Positions 17,335 to 26,193 are shown, numbered from the stretch's first letter. The stretch is 64,000 nucleotides of DNA from Cupriavidus alkaliphilus (GCF_900094595.1 NZ_FMAD01000015.1:62001-126000), one strand, 5' to 3'. Made by a program: numbers and translations. Notes: generated from the sequence alone by a model not told the origin.

Positions 17335-17676
17335 ATGCATAAAAACGCTCTCAAAGCCCTTCTTGCCACGACTCTCTCCCTCGCAGCAATCAGCGCCGCC
17401 ACCCCCGCCATGGCACAAGGCCTGAACGATCGCGGCGTTACCAGTGACCGCTACGGGTACGCCCTGCACAACGGCAAGCGCGATCCGTTCACCGACGGCG
17501 CGCGTGTCCACGACAAGCGCGACCCCTTCACCGATGGCGCGCGCGTCAACGACCAGCGTGACCCGTTCACCGACGGCGCCAACCGCGCCACCGGCCTGGA
17601 AGTTGCAGGCCTGGACCGCAGCGGTGTCTCCGCGGCGCCGGCCCATCGCGGCGCACGCGCCGCCGCCGCGGCCTGA
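17335..17676 (+). CDS. Exported protein with tandem RDPFTDGARV repeats
   Basis: A 113-residue protein with a clear signal peptide ending ATPAMA-QG near residue 28. The mature protein has three nearly perfect 12-residue repeats built on RDPFTDGARV (about 49-58, 61-70 and 73-82), followed by an Ala/Arg-rich tail. A second protein at 58109-58480 has the same D-x-(F/Y)-(T/S)-(D/E)-G-A-(K/R) unit. The repeat is acidic and turn-forming; metal or cell-wall contact is conceivable but not shown. I recognise no named family. Its upstream element duplicates that of the efflux operon, so it may respond to the same inducer. Confidence 0.8.
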   Translation: MHKNALKALLATTLSLAAISAATPAMAQGLNDRGVTSDRYGYALHNGKRDPFTDGARVHDKRDPFTDGARVNDQRDPFTDGANRATGLEVAGLDRSGVSAAPAHRGARAAAAA

Positions 17677-17800
17677 TCTGGCGGCGACACCACGCTGCGT
17701 GCTACTGATGTGCGCGCTCCGGTGCTAGATTGAGAAGGCGTGCCGCCGCCCGGCGACGGCGCGCCTGACTAGACACCCCACCAGACGCGAGGAGCCGCGC

Positions 17801-18136
17801 ATGTCCCTTCCCCATCTAGCTTCCGGACAGATCGCCAGCGTGCTGCCCCTGGGCGTGCGGCTGGACCAGACCGCCACCCAGGCCCTGTTCAAGGAAGGTC
17901 CCCTCGAAGTGATGCGGCTGGTGCTGAAGGCCGGCAAGCATGTGCCCCCTCATGCGGTGGACGGACCCATGACCGTGCAATGCCTCGAAGGCGAGGTCCG
18001 CGTGCGCGTGGACGGCTCCGAACGCCAGCTGCACCAGGGCGACCTGCTGTACCTGGGGCCTTGCGTGCGCTACGACGTGACGGCGGTGTCGGATGCCTCG
18101 GTGCTGGTGACGATGGTGTTGCCAGGCAGCCTCTGA
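17801..18136 (+). CDS. Small cupin-domain protein
   Basis: A 111-residue single-domain cupin. The conserved double-stranded beta-helix is visible: KAGKHVPPHAVDGPMTVQCLEGEVRVRVDG in two parts, then LHQGDLLYLGPCVRYDVTAV. Only one clear metal-ligand His remains in motif 1 (His46, in PPHA) and motif 2 has no His, so a catalytic metal site is doubtful; it may be a binding or regulatory cupin. AGGAG lies nine bases before the ATG. It converges on the LysR gene, with eight bases between them. Confidence 0.85.
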   Translation: MSLPHLASGQIASVLPLGVRLDQTATQALFKEGPLEVMRLVLKAGKHVPPHAVDGPMTVQCLEGEVRVRVDGSERQLHQGDLLYLGPCVRYDVTAVSDASVLVTMVLPGSL

Positions 18137-18143
18137 ACCTTCC

Positions 18144-19028
18144 CTAAACCTCGCCCGGCTGCCAGCGCGCGCTCGCCGCCACGAAGGCGTCGATCAGCGC
18201 CGCCACCGGCGCGCGGCGCAGCGCCGCCTCACGCACCAGCACGCCGACCTCGCGATAGAGCGGCCCGCCCGGCAGCGGCACCTGCACCACGCCGGCCGTC
18301 TCGCGCAGCGGCACCAGCTCGGCCGGAATGATGGCGCAGCCCAGGCCCGCCGCCACCATCTGCAGGATCACCGCCGGCTCATCCAATTCCATCCCTTCCC
18401 TGACCCAGAGCCGCTGCCGCTTCAGGTAGCGGTCCACCAGCTGGCCGCCGGTACTGTGGCGGTTGTAGCGGATAAACGGCAGCGCCTCCACCAGCGCGCG
18501 CAGCTCCTGCGGCGAGCCGGCCGGCCCGATGCCGACGAAGCGCTCGCGCACCAGCGGCACCCACTTCAGGTCCGGCGGCAAACCCAGGCGCGGCCGGATC
18601 AGCACGGCCACGTCGAGCTCGCGCGCATCGACCTGCGTCAGCAACTGGGTCGACATGCCGGGCACCACGTTGACGTGCGAATCCGGGAAGCGCTGGCGGA
18701 AGTGCCGCATCGCCTCGGCCAGCAAGGTGGCCTGCACCGTAGACACCGCGCCTAGCTCCACCGGCGCGGCCTCCGCGTGCGGGCCGGCGCGATCCTTCAT
18801 CGCGGCGTAGAGCTCGACAAAGCGACGCGCCTCCGGCAGCAAACGCTGCCCGGCTTCGCTGAGCGCAACCGACTTGCCGGTGCGCTCGAACAGGCGGCAG
18901 TCCAGGTCCTCTTCAAGGCGCCGGATCTGCGTGCTGACGGCCGACTGGGTCAGCGCCAGCCGTGCCGCCGCGGCCGAAAACGATCCTGTTTCGGCAGCCG
19001 TCAGGAAGGTCTGGAAATAGCGGATCAT
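18144..19028 (-). CDS. LysR-family transcriptional regulator
   Basis: A 294-residue LysR regulator: helix-turn-helix at about 16-40 (TGSFSAAAARLALTQSAVSTQIRRLE in two parts), effector domain about 85-290. It is divergent from the VOC-family gene, 124 bases away, which is the likely target. The effector is unknown. Confidence 0.93.
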   Translation of the reverse strand: MIRYFQTFLTAAETGSFSAAAARLALTQSAVSTQIRRLEEDLDCRLFERTGKSVALSEAGQRLLPEARRFVELYAAMKDRAGPHAEAAPVELGAVSTVQATLLAEAMRHFRQRFPDSHVNVVPGMSTQLLTQVDARELDVAVLIRPRLGLPPDLKWVPLVRERFVGIGPAGSPQELRALVEALPFIRYNRHSTGGQLVDRYLKRQRLWVREGMELDEPAVILQMVAAGLGCAIIPAELVPLRETAGVVQVPLPGGPLYREVGVLVREAALRRAPVAALIDAFVAASARWQPGEV

Positions 19029-19152
19029 CTATCGAAATCTTTGATGCTCAGGACAAAAATGATTCGCTTCATATTACGGGTTGTGCTGACTACAATCAAC
19101 GCGCAGGCCAGTCCCCGGCCCGGTCAGAACCTTCCACTCCATAAGAAGCCCC

Positions 19153-19584
19153 ATGAGCACGACTTTCACCATCCCCTTGTTCCACCTGGCGTTTCCCGTG
19201 CGCGACCTGGCCGAGGCGCGGCGTTTCTATGGCGGGTTGCTGGGCTGCCCGGAAGGCCGCAGTTCCGAGGCGTGGGTGGATTTCAACTTCTATGGCCACC
19301 AGGTGGTGGCACACCTGTCGCCCGAGGAATGCGGCCACCGTGCCACCAGCGCCGTCGACGGCGACGACGTGCCGGTGCGCCATTTCGGCGCGATCCTGCC
19401 GATGGACCAATGGGAGGCGCTGGCCGCACGCCTGCGCGCGGCCGGCACCCAGTTCGTGATCGAGCCGCACGTGCGCTTCAAGGGCCAGGTCGGCGAACAG
19501 GCCACCATGTTCTTCCTCGACCCGTCCGGCAACGCGCTCGAGTTCAAGGCCTTTGCCGACCTGAACCAGGTGTTCGCGAAATAA
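19153..19584 (+). CDS. VOC-superfamily (glyoxalase/dioxygenase-like) protein
   Basis: A 143-residue protein made of one pair of beta-alpha-beta-beta-beta modules. Likely metal ligands are His12 (PLFHLAFPVRD), His55 (HLSPEE region) and the Glu in LEFKAF near residue 134, the usual VOC pattern. The sequence LFHLAFPVRDLAEARRFYGG resembles dioxygenase-like VOC proteins more than glyoxalase I. Substrate is unknown. It is divergent from and probably regulated by the LysR gene to its left. Confidence 0.85.
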   Translation: MSTTFTIPLFHLAFPVRDLAEARRFYGGLLGCPEGRSSEAWVDFNFYGHQVVAHLSPEECGHRATSAVDGDDVPVRHFGAILPMDQWEALAARLRAAGTQFVIEPHVRFKGQVGEQATMFFLDPSGNALEFKAFADLNQVFAK

Positions 19585-19605
19585 GCCGGCGCCAGTCAGC
19601 GGCGG

Positions 19606-19929
19606 TCAGGCGATGCGGCGCATCGCTTCGCGGATGGGCTCCGCTTCCGTCGGGCGCACCAGCCTGGCCACTTCCTGGCCGTCGCGCAGGAATACCAGCG
19701 TCGGCCACAGCTTGATGCGGAACGACCGGCCCAGCGGCCGTCCGCTGCCGTCTTCGATCTTCAGGTGGCGCAAGTCGGGATGTACGGCAAATGCCTCGGC
19801 CAGCGCCGGCTGGGCCCGCTGGCAGTAGCCGCACCAGGGCGCGCCGAACTCGAGCACGGTGGCGCCGGACAGCGTATCCACTTCGGTGCGGGTCGGTTCG
19901 GTGGCGGCGTAGTGTTGGGTCATCGGCAT
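19606..19929 (-). CDS. Thioredoxin-like protein
   Basis: A 107-residue thioredoxin fold with redox motif WCGYC (GAPWCGYCQRAQP) instead of the classical WCGPC, and the cis-Pro segment KLWPTLVFLRDG. The Tyr in the CxxC suggests a redox potential different from standard thioredoxin; it is more like glutaredoxin CPYC. The start with AAAGGA seven bases upstream is preferred over a longer frame that lacks one. No signal peptide, so it is cytoplasmic. Confidence 0.9.
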   Translation of the reverse strand: MPMTQHYAATEPTRTEVDTLSGATVLEFGAPWCGYCQRAQPALAEAFAVHPDLRHLKIEDGSGRPLGRSFRIKLWPTLVFLRDGQEVARLVRPTEAEPIREAMRRIA

Positions 19930-20054
19930 GGTCTTTCCTTTCAATGGGCGCGTCTCGTCTGCCTGCCAGATTCGTTCCAGGCGGACAGCGCGAGGCCAGC
20001 GTGAAGCCAGCCATGGCCGCAGCATGCCGCACTTGCGGCGCCAGCGTGTAATTT

Positions 20055-22340
20055 CTACGCCGCCGGCGCGATTTCCCACCATGAGGGCAGCAAGCCGCGC
20101 ACCTCCGCCGCGGCAAAGCGGTCATCGATCAGATACAGCACGCCCTGGTCCTGCTGCGTGCGAATCACCCGGCCAGCCGCCTGCACCACCTTGCGCAGCC
20201 CGGGATACAGGTAGGCATAGGCGTAGCCCCGGCCGAACGCCTGCTCCATGCGTAGGCGGAACTGTTCGTTGACGGCGTTGAACTGCGGCAGCCCCAGCGT
20301 CGCGACGAAGGCGCCGATCAGGCGCTCGCCCGGCAGGTCGACGCCCTCGGCAAAGGCGCCACCGAGCACCGCGAAACCGATGCCCGCCCCGCCTTCCGTA
20401 AAAGCCTCGAGGAACGCCGCCTGTGCGGCTTCGTCCATGCCCCGCGCCTGCACCCAATGCGGGATGTCCGGATGCGACCCGGCGAAGCGGGCGACGGCCT
20501 GCTGCAGGTATTCGTGGCTGCTGAAGAAAGCCAGGTAGTTGCCGCGGCGCGCGCGGAACTGGTCCGCCATCAGCGCCACGATGGCCGGCAGCGACTGCTC
20601 GCGCCGCGCATAGCGGGTGGAGATGCGCGAGGCAATCCGCACCGACAGCTGCGCGGCGCTAAACGGCGATGGCACTTGCACGCGCGCGCAATCGGCCGGC
20701 AGGCCCAGCGTGTCCAGGTAATAGTCCGCGGGATCGAGGGTCGCGGAAAACAGCGTGACCGAATGCGCGGCGGCAAGCCGCGGGCGCAGGAACGGGGCCG
20801 GGATGACGTTGCGAAGGCAAAGCCGGGCGTGGTGGCCGCGCCGGCGCGGCGTGCGCTGGATATCGAACAGCGAATGCGCATCGAGCTGTTCGGCCAGGCG
20901 GGCGAAATGCAGCGCGTCAAAGTAGAATCGCTGCAGCGCCGGATCGTGCGCGCCCGGATGCTCGGTCATGTAGGCCAGTGCCGCCGCACAGCATTCGTCC
21001 AGCGCGCGGCGAAAGGCCGCCGGCACTTCGGCCAGGACCTCGTAGGCATCGTCACCCTGGCGCGCGAGGGCACTCCACTGCCGCGCCAGCCGGGCCAGCG
21101 GCCGGGATAGCTGCGCCGGCGCACCGCGGCGCAGCTCGCGCAGCGCCTGCGGATCCAGTTCCGCCGTGTACATCGCGCGGCCACGCTCGACCAGGTTGTG
21201 GGCCTCGTCCACCAGCACGCTGGCGCGCCAGCCATTGGCCACGGTCAGCGCATACAGCATCGCGCTGCGGTCGAAGTAATAGTTGTAGTCGGCCACCACC
21301 ACATCGCTCCAGCGCACCAGCTCCTGGGCCAGGTAGTAAGGGCAGATGCCATGATCCCGCGCTAGTTCACGCACCGCGGCGCGGTCGCGCACCGGCACGG
21401 CGCGTGCCGCTTCGCGCGCGGCCGGCAGTCGGTCATAGAAGCCGCGCGCCAGCGGACACGATTCGCCATGGCAGGCCAGCTCCGGATGCTCGCAGGCCTT
21501 GTCGCGCGCAGTCAGTTCGAGCACGCGCAGCGGCTGCGCGCCGTGGCTGCGCAAGGCTTCGGCGGCGTGCAGCGCCACCCCGCGCCCGGTGGAACGCGCC
21601 GACAGGAAGAACACCTTGTCGAGCTGCTGGCCCGGCATGGCCTTGAGCACCGGGAACAGCGTCCCGACCGACTTGCCGATGCCGGTGGGTGCTTGCGCCA
21701 GCAGGTGGCGCCCGGCGCGGTTGGCGTTGTAGACCGCGTGCGCCAGTTCGCGCTGGCCCGGGCGAAAGCCCTGGTGCGGAAACGCCAGCCGCGCCAGCGC
21801 GGCATCGCGCGCCTGCCGGTGCGCCAGTTCGGCCCGGGCCCAGTGCAGGAAGCGCTCGCAGGACTGGACAAAAAACGCCTCGAGCGCCGGCGCGTCGAAG
21901 TGCGCCACCACCGGGTGCTCGCGCTGGCTGACGATGTCGAAATAGACCACCGCGATTTCGAGCCCGGGCAGCCCCAGCTTGCGGCACAGCAGGCAGCCAT
22001 AGATCCTGGCCTGGGCCCAATGCAGGTGGCGGTGGTTGTCCGGCACGGCGGCGTCGCCGCGAACCGTCTTGATTTCCTCGAGCCGGTTGGCAGCGGGATC
22101 GTAGCCGTCGGCACGGCCCCGGACATGGAGCGGACCGAAATCCGCGGACAGCGCCACTTCTGCCTGATAGCCCGCCCCCCGCCGGCCGGTCACGACGCCG
22201 TGGCCGGCCACGCCTTCCTGCGCCGACGGCGTCGGCACAAAACGCAGGTCCAGGTCGCCCGCCTTGGCGGTGAACTCGCACAGCGCGCGCACGGCGACGA
22301 CGTACTTCGGCTGCGCTGGCGCAGTGGGCGGTGCGGGCAT
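20055..22340 (-). CDS. XPD/DinG-like DNA helicase with N-terminal nuclease-like domain
   Basis: A roughly 761-residue superfamily 2 helicase. An N-terminal PD-(D/E)xK-like segment has Asp78 and E89-x-K91 (RADGYDP, LEEIKTVRG). Walker A is APTGIGKS (217-224), followed by four cysteines (KACEH, LACHG, ESCPL, GICPY) matching the iron-sulfur cluster of XPD/DinG. The DEAH box is VDEAHNLVE and motif VI is QAAGRVIRT. The family unwinds 5' to 3' and handles damaged or structured DNA. A perfect LexA box lies upstream; any start before it would put the operator inside the gene, so I chose the ATG at 22340, though no strong Shine-Dalgarno is visible. SOS induction is inferred. Confidence 0.9.
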   Translation of the reverse strand: MPAPPTAPAQPKYVVAVRALCEFTAKAGDLDLRFVPTPSAQEGVAGHGVVTGRRGAGYQAEVALSADFGPLHVRGRADGYDPAANRLEEIKTVRGDAAVPDNHRHLHWAQARIYGCLLCRKLGLPGLEIAVVYFDIVSQREHPVVAHFDAPALEAFFVQSCERFLHWARAELAHRQARDAALARLAFPHQGFRPGQRELAHAVYNANRAGRHLLAQAPTGIGKSVGTLFPVLKAMPGQQLDKVFFLSARSTGRGVALHAAEALRSHGAQPLRVLELTARDKACEHPELACHGESCPLARGFYDRLPAAREAARAVPVRDRAAVRELARDHGICPYYLAQELVRWSDVVVADYNYYFDRSAMLYALTVANGWRASVLVDEAHNLVERGRAMYTAELDPQALRELRRGAPAQLSRPLARLARQWSALARQGDDAYEVLAEVPAAFRRALDECCAAALAYMTEHPGAHDPALQRFYFDALHFARLAEQLDAHSLFDIQRTPRRRGHHARLCLRNVIPAPFLRPRLAAAHSVTLFSATLDPADYYLDTLGLPADCARVQVPSPFSAAQLSVRIASRISTRYARREQSLPAIVALMADQFRARRGNYLAFFSSHEYLQQAVARFAGSHPDIPHWVQARGMDEAAQAAFLEAFTEGGAGIGFAVLGGAFAEGVDLPGERLIGAFVATLGLPQFNAVNEQFRLRMEQAFGRGYAYAYLYPGLRKVVQAAGRVIRTQQDQGVLYLIDDRFAAAEVRGLLPSWWEIAPAA

Positions 22341-22391
22341 GACGGGAGGGGGCGCGATGACGGCGGACACAGGCAATGGGTACAGCGAAAA

Positions 22392-22407
22392 CTGTATAAA
22401 TATACAG
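22392..22407. promoter_or_regulatory. LexA (SOS) box
   Basis: CTGTATAAATATACAG is a full CTGT-N8-ACAG operator with the AT-rich centre typical of strong LexA boxes. It is 51 bases upstream of the helicase start on the minus strand. The acyl-CoA ligase on the other side begins at 22563 and could be affected too, but the helicase is the sensible target. Confidence 0.85.
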
Positions 22408-22562
22408 TAGCACCCCGGCCGGGGAACGCTCTTACCGCCCAACGGGCATAAAGAAAGAGCAAATCGTTATTTCCATGTGCCCCACGCGCCGCTCTATATT
22501 GTCCGGCTGACAAGACAACAAGTGTCCGCCTGCCCGGCAGCGGACACGACCGGAGCCCGACC

Positions 22563-24140
22563 TTGACCTGCAGCATCACCCTTGGCGCCACCCTGACCTG
22601 GCCCGCGCGCAACCTGCCGCACAAGACCGCGCTGGTCAGCGGCATCGGCACCGGGCGGCGCGCGTGGACCTTTGCGCAGCTGGATGCCGAGGTCAACCGC
22701 CACGCGCATGCCTTGCAGTCGCTCGGCATCGGCAAGGGCGACGTGGTGGCGGCCTTTCTCTACAACACGCCGGCCTTCGTCTTTGCGCTGCTGGCCACGG
22801 CCCGCCTGGGCGCGGTCTTCAACCCGGTCAACTATCGCCTGGCGGCACAGGAGCTGGCCTACATCCTGAACGACGGCGGGGCCAGGGCGCTGCTGTTCGA
22901 ACGGGAAGGCGCGGCCGTCGTGGAAAAGGCCGCCGAACTGGCGCCCGGCACCGCGTTGCGCCTCTATGCCGACGCCGACCCGGCGCCCGCCTGCGCCACG
23001 CACCGGCTCGACACGCTGGCGGCGGAGCAGCCCGACTCGCCGCCGACGGTGACGGTCGACGAGAACGATCCCTGCATCCTGATGTACACCAGCGGCACCA
23101 CCGGCCGGCCCAAGGGCGTCATGCACACCCATCGCAGCAAGCTGCAGCACAACGCGATGATGCACCAGGCCATGATGCTGTCGCGCGAGGATGTGGGCCT
23201 GTCGATCGCGCCGCTGAACCACACCGCCGAGCTGCACACCAGCTTCCTGCCGCGCCTGCAGGTCGGCGCTACCCAGGTGCTGCAGCGCCGCTTCGATGCG
23301 GGCGAGGCCTGGCAACTGGTCGAAGCCGAGGGCGTCACGCATTTCTTCGCCGCGCCGACCATGGTCGGCATGCTGCTCGACCATCCGGACGCAGCAACCC
23401 GTGACCTGTCCTCGCTGCGGCTGGTGGAGTACGGCGGCGCATCGATGGCGCCGCACCTGATCCGCGAATGGGACCGCAAGGTCGGCGCCGGGCTGGTGCA
23501 GGTCTACGGCACCACGGAAATGGGACCGTGCATGTCGGTGCTCTACCCGCACGAACAACTGAGCCGCGCCGGCTCGGCCGGCCTGCCCGCGCTTGGCCAC
23601 GAGCTGGTGGTGGCAAGGCTGCGCGAAGACGGCGCACCGACCGACCCGTCGCAGCCGTGCGCGCCGGGCGAGGTCGGCGAAGTGCTGGTGCGCGGACCGT
23701 GCATGATGCAGGGCTACCTGAACCGCCCGGACGCCAACGCGCGCGCGCTGGCGCACGGCTGGTACCACACCGGCGACCTTGGCTGCGTGGATGCCGACGG
23801 CTACCTGTGGATCCGCGACCGCATCGACTACATGATCAATTCCGGCGCCGAGAACGTCTATCCGCGCGAGGTGGAAGACGCCCTGATCGAACATCCCGGC
23901 GTGCTGGAAGTCGCGGTGCTGGGCGAGCCCGATCCCACCTGGGGCCAGGTGGTCAGCGCCTACGTGGTGGCGCGCGGCGAGGCCGCACTGAGCGCGGAAC
24001 AGCTCGATGCCTTCGTGCTGCAAGGCGACCGGCTTGCCGCCTACAAGCGCCCGCGCCGCTACCATTTCGTCGAAGCGCTGCCCAAGACGACCAGCGGCAA
24101 GATCCAGAAACACCTGCTGCGCGCGGGCTGCGCGGCCTGA
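22563..24140 (+). CDS. Acyl-CoA ligase (AMP-forming)
   Basis: A 525-residue ANL-superfamily adenylating enzyme. The P-loop is YTSGTTGRPKGVMHTH, the ATP-binding core is VYGTTEMGP, and the hinge is GWYHTGDLG followed by RDRIDYMINSGAENVYPREVE in pieces. The catalytic lysine is in PKTTSGKIQK near the C-terminus. It activates a carboxylic acid to its CoA thioester. The sequence resembles FadD3/FadD17-like medium-chain or branched acid ligases; specificity cannot be read. The start is TTG at 22563 with CGGAG about 10 bases upstream; no in-frame ATG lies nearby. It stands alone, divergent from the helicase. Confidence 0.9.
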   Translation: MTCSITLGATLTWPARNLPHKTALVSGIGTGRRAWTFAQLDAEVNRHAHALQSLGIGKGDVVAAFLYNTPAFVFALLATARLGAVFNPVNYRLAAQELAYILNDGGARALLFEREGAAVVEKAAELAPGTALRLYADADPAPACATHRLDTLAAEQPDSPPTVTVDENDPCILMYTSGTTGRPKGVMHTHRSKLQHNAMMHQAMMLSREDVGLSIAPLNHTAELHTSFLPRLQVGATQVLQRRFDAGEAWQLVEAEGVTHFFAAPTMVGMLLDHPDAATRDLSSLRLVEYGGASMAPHLIREWDRKVGAGLVQVYGTTEMGPCMSVLYPHEQLSRAGSAGLPALGHELVVARLREDGAPTDPSQPCAPGEVGEVLVRGPCMMQGYLNRPDANARALAHGWYHTGDLGCVDADGYLWIRDRIDYMINSGAENVYPREVEDALIEHPGVLEVAVLGEPDPTWGQVVSAYVVARGEAALSAEQLDAFVLQGDRLAAYKRPRRYHFVEALPKTTSGKIQKHLLRAGCAA

Positions 24141-24147
24141 TCGTGAC

Positions 24148-24621
24148 TCAGGCCAGGCGGGCGTCGTACTGCCAGCGGCGTACCTTGGTATAGGCCAGCC
24201 GCCGGGCAGCCGCGTGCAAGGGATTGACCAGCACGTTGAACTCTTCAGGAATCACGATCGAGGGCACCAGCAGCAAGGCGCCGGTGCCCTCGCGAACCCA
24301 GGCCTCGCCGGTGTCGAGACTGGTCTTGCCGGCGGGAATGGCATCCCAGCCGACCGGCGCGCTGGCGGCCGTCAGGTGCCGTGCCGCGGCCCACAGGTCA
24401 TCAGGGATATCGATCCGGACCAGGTAGCGGTTCAGCGGCAGACCGGCCGAGCCCAGGTGGACCAGCGTTTCCAGGCAAGCCAGCGCGATGCTGGACGCGG
24501 CATAGATCAGCGGCGTTCCCTGCCGGTTCCAGCGTCCTCCGGTGGCCCTGCCACCGGCGCCGCTGGCATCGTCCGCGGTGTAGAGGGGCGTGTCGGTGGC
24601 GATGCGCCAGGCCGGCTTCAA
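24148..24621 (-). CDS. RES-domain toxin
   Basis: A 157-residue RES toxin, the NAD+-degrading partner of Xre-type antitoxins. The conserved features are the Arg in GGRWNRQG, Glu in CLETLVHL, and the PEEFNVLVNPLHAAAR C-terminal block. Its best start is a TTG whose last two bases are the first two of the antitoxin's TGA (TTGA overlap), so toxin translation depends on antitoxin translation; upstream in-frame codons belong to the antitoxin region and have no family similarity. The pair would arrest growth by depleting NAD+ if the antitoxin is lost. Confidence 0.85.
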   Translation of the reverse strand: MKPAWRIATDTPLYTADDASGAGGRATGGRWNRQGTPLIYAASSIALACLETLVHLGSAGLPLNRYLVRIDIPDDLWAAARHLTAASAPVGWDAIPAGKTSLDTGEAWVREGTGALLLVPSIVIPEEFNVLVNPLHAAARRLAYTKVRRWQYDARLA

Positions 24622-25145
24622 GCGTAGGCCCCGCTCTGCATCCTCGCCACCAGGTCGGAGACGATGCGCTGGCCCGCGACGGTATCCATCAACTCCGCGG
24701 GACGTTGCCCGCCCAGCGCCGGAGACGGCTGCTCCAGCCACTGCGCCACCCATTGTGGCGCATTGAAGCCGCGCGGATCGCCCGAGCTTTCCACCAGCGC
24801 CTGCACCTGGCCCATCAGCCGCACCATGCCCAGCACGCGCTCGCTCTGCTCGCTCGACAGGTTCTGGTGCGCCCGCGCCTTGCGGTCAACGGTGGCGCGC
24901 GGCAAGTCCAGCGTCTTGATCAGCTGTTCCTTGCTCGTACCCATGGATTCGGCCAGCCGGCTGAGGTCGGAAGCCGGCACGCCCTCGCGGATGGCGTGGA
25001 TCACCGCCATGGCCCCTTCTGTCGACAGCGTGGCCTCGTAGACCGCAAGGTAGCTATTGACGCTGAGCTCGCGAGCGGGCCGGCGTTCGGGTGCGAGCGG
25101 ATAATGGCCTTTGGGCGTGAGCATGCGTGGCATGGCAGATCTCAT
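24618..25145 (-). CDS. Xre/MbcA/ParS-type antitoxin
   Basis: About 175 residues, encoded upstream of the RES toxin. The N-terminal half contains the Xre-like helix-turn-helix (LSRLAESMGTSKEQLIKTLDLPRATVDRK in two pieces, about 58-86). The C-terminal domain, about 120-170, is of the DUF2384/MbcA type (FNAPQWVAQWLEQPSPALGG). It neutralises the toxin and represses its own promoter. ATGs at 25145, 25133 and 25124 are all possible starts; none has a strong ribosome site. An inverted repeat lies immediately upstream, as expected for an autoregulated pair. Confidence 0.85.
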   Translation of the reverse strand: MRSAMPRMLTPKGHYPLAPERRPARELSVNSYLAVYEATLSTEGAMAVIHAIREGVPASDLSRLAESMGTSKEQLIKTLDLPRATVDRKARAHQNLSSEQSERVLGMVRLMGQVQALVESSGDPRGFNAPQWVAQWLEQPSPALGGQRPAELMDTVAGQRIVSDLVARMQSGAYA

Positions 25146-25173
25146 CAAATGAGCTTCTATTTTAGCTCAATTG
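25146..25173. promoter_or_regulatory. Inverted-repeat operator of the RES/Xre pair
   Basis: CAAATGAGCT (25146-25155) and AGCTCAATTG (25164-25173) form an inverted repeat with 9 of 10 matching positions around an 8-base AT-rich centre. On the minus strand the centre supplies TAAAAT, a fair -10 box. The antitoxin probably binds here to repress the operon. Confidence 0.6.
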
Positions 25174-25230
25174 ATTTACGCCGAACGTGAACTACACTGC
25201 GCTTTCGCCGGAAGGCACAAAGGATTGCGC

Positions 25231-26193
25231 CTACAGTCCGCGGCCACGCCGTCGCCCCTTGCCGACGGACAATGCAACGCGGGCCGGCCGGCTCCGCCGT
25301 GGCGGCGTCCCGGCGGCGGCCGTGGATTCAGCAGGTGCCGCGCCGGCCTGCTCCCGATACTCAGCGAGCAGGCTTTCCCGCTGGCGTACCCGTTCTTCGA
25401 GCACCGCAATCGCCTGGCCGAGCCGGCTCATCTCGCTGCCCTGGCGCGACGCCGCCTCCGCGGCCCGGCTCAGGCGCTCGACCGCCGCCTTGCGTTCGGC
25501 CTCGACCAGCTTTTGCGCTTCCCTGGCGGCCACGCGTGCCGCATCCAGTTCCAGCGCCATGCGGCGCTCGTTGGCGGCGGTGCGCTGCATCAGCGTTTCG
25601 CGCTCCTGATCCCATGCCGCGCGCCGGGCATCGAAATCGTTCTGCATGGCCTGGCGCGCGGCCAGCGCGGCGGCATGCTCGGCGCGCAGCGCTTCGGCTT
25701 GCTGCTGCCACGCGGCCGCAGCGGTTTCGGCACGCGCCGCGCGCTCGGCCGCGTCGTCGCGGGCCCGCGTCAGTTCCGCCATGGCAGCCTCCGCGCCTTC
25801 GAGCCGCGCCTGCATGACCTGTCGTTCCTGCGCCAGCGCTTCTCGCTCCTGCTGCAGCGCCTTGCTGGCTTCCGCCAGTGCGGCTTCCCGCTGCGCCAAC
25901 GCGGCCTCGGCCGAGGCACTGGCGCTTTGCAGCGCCGCCTCCCACAGGTAGCGCGCGGCTTCCGTGACGGGCTCCGGGCAGCCTGGCGCGGGTGCGAAAC
26001 CCTGCGGATCCTGGATTCGCCCGCCCAGCGCAGCAAACCAGGCATCCAGGTGCGGGCTGACCGTGTTCGGCGAGCCTCGCCCCAGATGCAGGCGGATACG
26101 TTCGATGGTCGGCCGCTGGCCGGCCTTGAGCAGGCTGTCGGCGGCTTGCCAGACGTCGTCGCGGGTGATGCCTCGGCTGCGGAGCGTTTCCAT
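25231..26193 (-). CDS. KfrA-type DNA-binding coiled-coil protein
   Basis: A 320-residue protein. The N-terminal DNA-binding KfrA domain (about 1-110) has GITRDDVWQAADSLLKAG and RPTIERIRLHLGRGSPNTVS. A long Ala/Glu/Gln/Arg-rich coiled coil follows (about 95-275), and the end is basic (PPRRSRPARVALSVGKGRRRG). KfrA proteins are known from broad-host-range plasmids, where they autoregulate and organise DNA for stable inheritance. It is divergent from a tyrosine recombinase with palindromes between them, where it may bind. A chromosomal copy coupled to a recombinase suggests an integrated element or an adopted chromosome-organising module. Confidence 0.85.
   Translation of the reverse strand: METLRSRGITRDDVWQAADSLLKAGQRPTIERIRLHLGRGSPNTVSPHLDAWFAALGGRIQDPQGFAPAPGCPEPVTEAARYLWEAALQSASASAEAALAQREAALAEASKALQQEREALAQERQVMQARLEGAEAAMAELTRARDDAAERAARAETAAAAWQQQAEALRAEHAAALAARQAMQNDFDARRAAWDQERETLMQRTAANERRMALELDAARVAAREAQKLVEAERKAAVERLSRAAEAASRQGSEMSRLGQAIAVLEERVRQRESLLAEYREQAGAAPAESTAAAGTPPRRSRPARVALSVGKGRRRGRGL

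Noticed and set aside
17801..18136. Cupin as an active dioxygenase
   Set aside because: The usual three-His/one-Glu metal set is not visible.
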